This document shows positions 62,167 to 64,000 of a DNA stretch of 64,000 nucleotides, one piece after another. The DNA comes from Bacteroidota bacterium (GTDB lineage: Bacteria > Bacteroidota > Bacteroidia > Chitinophagales > BACL12). Each line of letters begins with the position of its first letter. The stretch's first letter is position 1. The stretch spans positions 186,001 through 250,000 of the forward strand of contig JADJJZ010000006.1 in NCBI GenBank assembly GCA_016706255.1. The letters run 5' to 3'. Both the position numbers and the translations under genes were made by a program. A model generated the notes under the pieces. It searched no databases. It saw nothing but the letters and a program-made list of their open reading frames with translations, and was not told where the DNA came from.

Positions 62167-64000
62167 TTACAACAACCGGATATTTTTTATGGAGTTCTTC
62201 AATCCATTGTTTTTCCAATTGATCCTGATATGCAGAAATTACATATCCTCTTGCTTCATCCAACGTTTTTGGTGTTGGAGGAACAATTTTATTTATTTTC
62301 ACAAATGTGATAGTGCCATCAGCATTTAAAATATCACTGCCAATACCAGGTGTTTTATTTAATGCATCCACATTGCTGTCCTGACCAGGTAAAATAACCG
62401 CTGTTTTAACAGTAACTAATTGTGTGGAGTCAACATTGTATTTATCCATGATTGATTTATCAGAAGCATTTTTGCCGGCCATTTTTCTAACAGCTTTTGC
62501 CGTTTTAGCATCAGCAACGGTATAAGTGGTAGCATCAATTCTTTCTTCCCACATATATTCTGTTTTATGTGCTTCATAATAAGCAGCTAAACCAACTGAA
62601 TCGGTTGAGCCTTTGCTCCAGATTTTACGTTCTAACATGGCAAATAATGGTAAGCCATCGCGGTATTCCTGTAATAAACGTTTGAAGTCGATATTGCGCT
62701 CACTTAAATCGTATTCAATTAAAGTTTGCTCCAATGCCTGGGTATATAATTTATTATATTTTTCTTCAATGTTTTTATCGCGGGAAACACGTTGATTGAT
62801 TTCAATATATGAAGCCATATCAGCCTGTGTAAAGCTGCGGTTGCCGATAGAAAACATTACTTTATTCATGCCTGCAGCAGCATTTAAATTCCAACTGTTT
62901 TTTACAAACGATGAATCTAATTTTGCCAGCAATTCTTTTTTGGCATCAACATTTTCAGTAAACGGATATTTTGTTTTTACTTTCTCAACAAAATCGGCGC
63001 GCAAGGTTTTGTATTCCGGTGAGCGTTCAATTTTTCCTTTTAATTCGTCTTTTACTTCAGCGAATGTACCATTTGGTTTTCTTTCGATTAAACGAATAAT
63101 GTGAAATCCGAAAGCTGTTTGAACAGGAGCGGAAATATCACCCTGGTTTTTTAATGCGAAAGCAGCTTCCTGAAATGGTAATACCATTTTACCTGTAGTA
63201 AAAGGTTCTAAGCGACCGCCATTAGCAGCACTCACTTTATCTTCAGAATATTTTCCTGCTAATTCTTCAAATTCAGCACCACCTTTTAATAATGCATAAA
63301 TACTGTCAGCTTTTGCTTTAGCTTTTGCAATTTCAGGTGCTTTTGCATCTTTAGGTGTTTTAATTAAAATATGTCCAACGGTTACCATTCCCGGTGAAGG
63401 GCGTTCTTTAACTACTTTAATAATATGGTAGCCGAATTTAGTTTTAATTACGTTGCTGTATGTGCCTACAGGAGTTTCAAATGCAGCATTTTCAAAATTT
63501 GCATCCGGAATTTGACCTGCTGTAATCCATCCTACTAAACCCGGATCGTTAGCATTGGTTTTATCGGTAGAAATTTCTGCAGCTACTTTACCAAAATCTT
63601 CACCTTTCATTAAACGTTCACGTGCAGCATTCAGTTTTTTAATTGCGCCTGTTGTATCTGCACCCGGTGCATTTGCATCTATGGCAATCATAATATGATA
63701 CACCAAACGTTCTGTTTGCGAGCGGTTATACATTTTTAATGCGGCTGCTTCCAGTACTTCTTTATCGAAGTTCGATTTGATTAACTGGTCGCCATATTTT
63801 TGTAATTCTTCTCTTACTTTTTCGGTTGTGTCGATATGTTCGGCACGTGCTTCGGCAACTTTTAATTTGAAGTTGATGTAGAGGTCAAGATATTCATCCA
63901 AACTTGCTTTCGAATAATCGTTTTGTTTGTCGGGATTGTTTTTCTTGTAAACGTAAAGGAATTCCTCTTTTGTAACAGGTTGGCCATCTACGGTAAACAA
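62135..64000 (-). CDS. parvulin-type peptidyl-prolyl isomerase, N-terminus cut by window edge
   Basis: The visible 621 residues end at 62135. The true start lies beyond the window: residue 1 here is a TTG at the edge and no signal peptide is visible. Two parvulin domains are evident: one with GWITAGQ and FGYHIIKVVKERP, the other after VGHILIKTPK with FGFHIIRLIERKP. A C-terminal helical part follows. This fits a PpiC/SurA-like outer-membrane-protein chaperone. It is the first of three consecutive related genes on the minus strand. Confidence 0.87.
   Translation of the reverse strand: MFTVDGQPVTKEEFLYVYKKNNPDKQNDYSKASLDEYLDLYINFKLKVAEARAEHIDTTEKVREELQKYGDQLIKSNFDKEVLEAAALKMYNRSQTERLVYHIMIAIDANAPGADTTGAIKKLNAARERLMKGEDFGKVAAEISTDKTNANDPGLVGWITAGQIPDANFENAAFETPVGTYSNVIKTKFGYHIIKVVKERPSPGMVTVGHILIKTPKDAKAPEIAKAKAKADSIYALLKGGAEFEELAGKYSEDKVSAANGGRLEPFTTGKMVLPFQEAAFALKNQGDISAPVQTAFGFHIIRLIERKPNGTFAEVKDELKGKIERSPEYKTLRADFVEKVKTKYPFTENVDAKKELLAKLDSSFVKNSWNLNAAAGMNKVMFSIGNRSFTQADMASYIEINQRVSRDKNIEEKYNKLYTQALEQTLIEYDLSERNIDFKRLLQEYRDGLPLFAMLERKIWSKGSTDSVGLAAYYEAHKTEYMWEERIDATTYTVADAKTAKAVRKMAGKNASDKSIMDKYNVDSTQLVTVKTAVILPGQDSNVDALNKTPGIGSDILNADGTITFVKINKIVPPTPKTLDEARGYVISAYQDQLEKQWIEELHKKYPVVVNEKVFNSMVR

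Overview
The window looks like chromosomal DNA of a Bacteroidota (Bacteroidetes) bacterium of moderate to low GC. The markers are a PorP/SprF-family protein, the gliding lipoprotein GldH, at least eight secreted proteins ending in a type IX secretion (T9SS) sorting domain, a complete Bacteroides-aerotolerance (bat) operon, an asparaginyl-tRNA synthetase with a coiled-coil insertion, and repeated matches to the Bacteroidetes promoter element TAnnTTTG. The genus cannot be told from the sequence. No rRNA, tRNA or CRISPR array was seen.

Layout. 1-1.2 kb: the end of an upstream gene, a strong hairpin terminator and a PorP/SprF gene. 1.3-14.1 kb: five consecutive paralogous sulfatases of the iduronate-2-sulfatase type, each with a PKD-like domain and a T9SS tail; this is the most striking locus. 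14.3-19.5 kb: exonuclease III, then a convergent operon gpx-holB-ricT-gldH-esterase. 19.5-22.8 kb: a PTPS/QueD enzyme, an SRPBCC membrane protein, a group III truncated haemoglobin and two coupled T9SS cargo genes. 23.5-31.8 kb: moxR, a DUF58 gene, a membrane protein gene, then batA-batB-batC-batD-batE. 31.7-37.6 kb: a PAP2-like membrane protein, rpoN, asnS, a 2-oxoglutarate/Fe(II) oxygenase and an outer-membrane beta-barrel. 37.7-43.0 kb: a secreted lysyl-oxidase-like protein and korAB (2-oxoacid:ferredoxin oxidoreductase). 43.0-45.0 kb: REP-like repeats, a 48-bp perfect palindrome, and a TetR regulator divergent from an SRPBCC gene with a palindromic operator between them. 45.1-56.5 kb: an accessory stretch, all on the minus strand, of poorly characterised genes (ATP-grasp, lipoprotein, cysteine-motif protein, rhomboid protease, several orphans), a decayed IS4-family element inserted in a palindromic repeat, and a BRO-N/DinD-like gene. 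56.8-64 kb: a PurF-type amidotransferase, a second moxR and three consecutive SurA/PpiC-type envelope foldase genes, the last cut by the window edge.

How it fits together. The sulfatases, the lysyl-oxidase-like protein and the smaller cargo proteins need the T9SS, to which the PorP/SprF and GldH families are linked. The SurA-like cluster would help fold outer-membrane proteins. The bat operon, glutathione peroxidase and truncated haemoglobin suggest handling of oxygen or redox stress. Non-coding structure is rich: four copies of one REP-like family, two copies of an 8-bp tandem repeat with a conserved tail, two very long perfect palindromes (one split by an IS), and several recognisable promoters and terminators.
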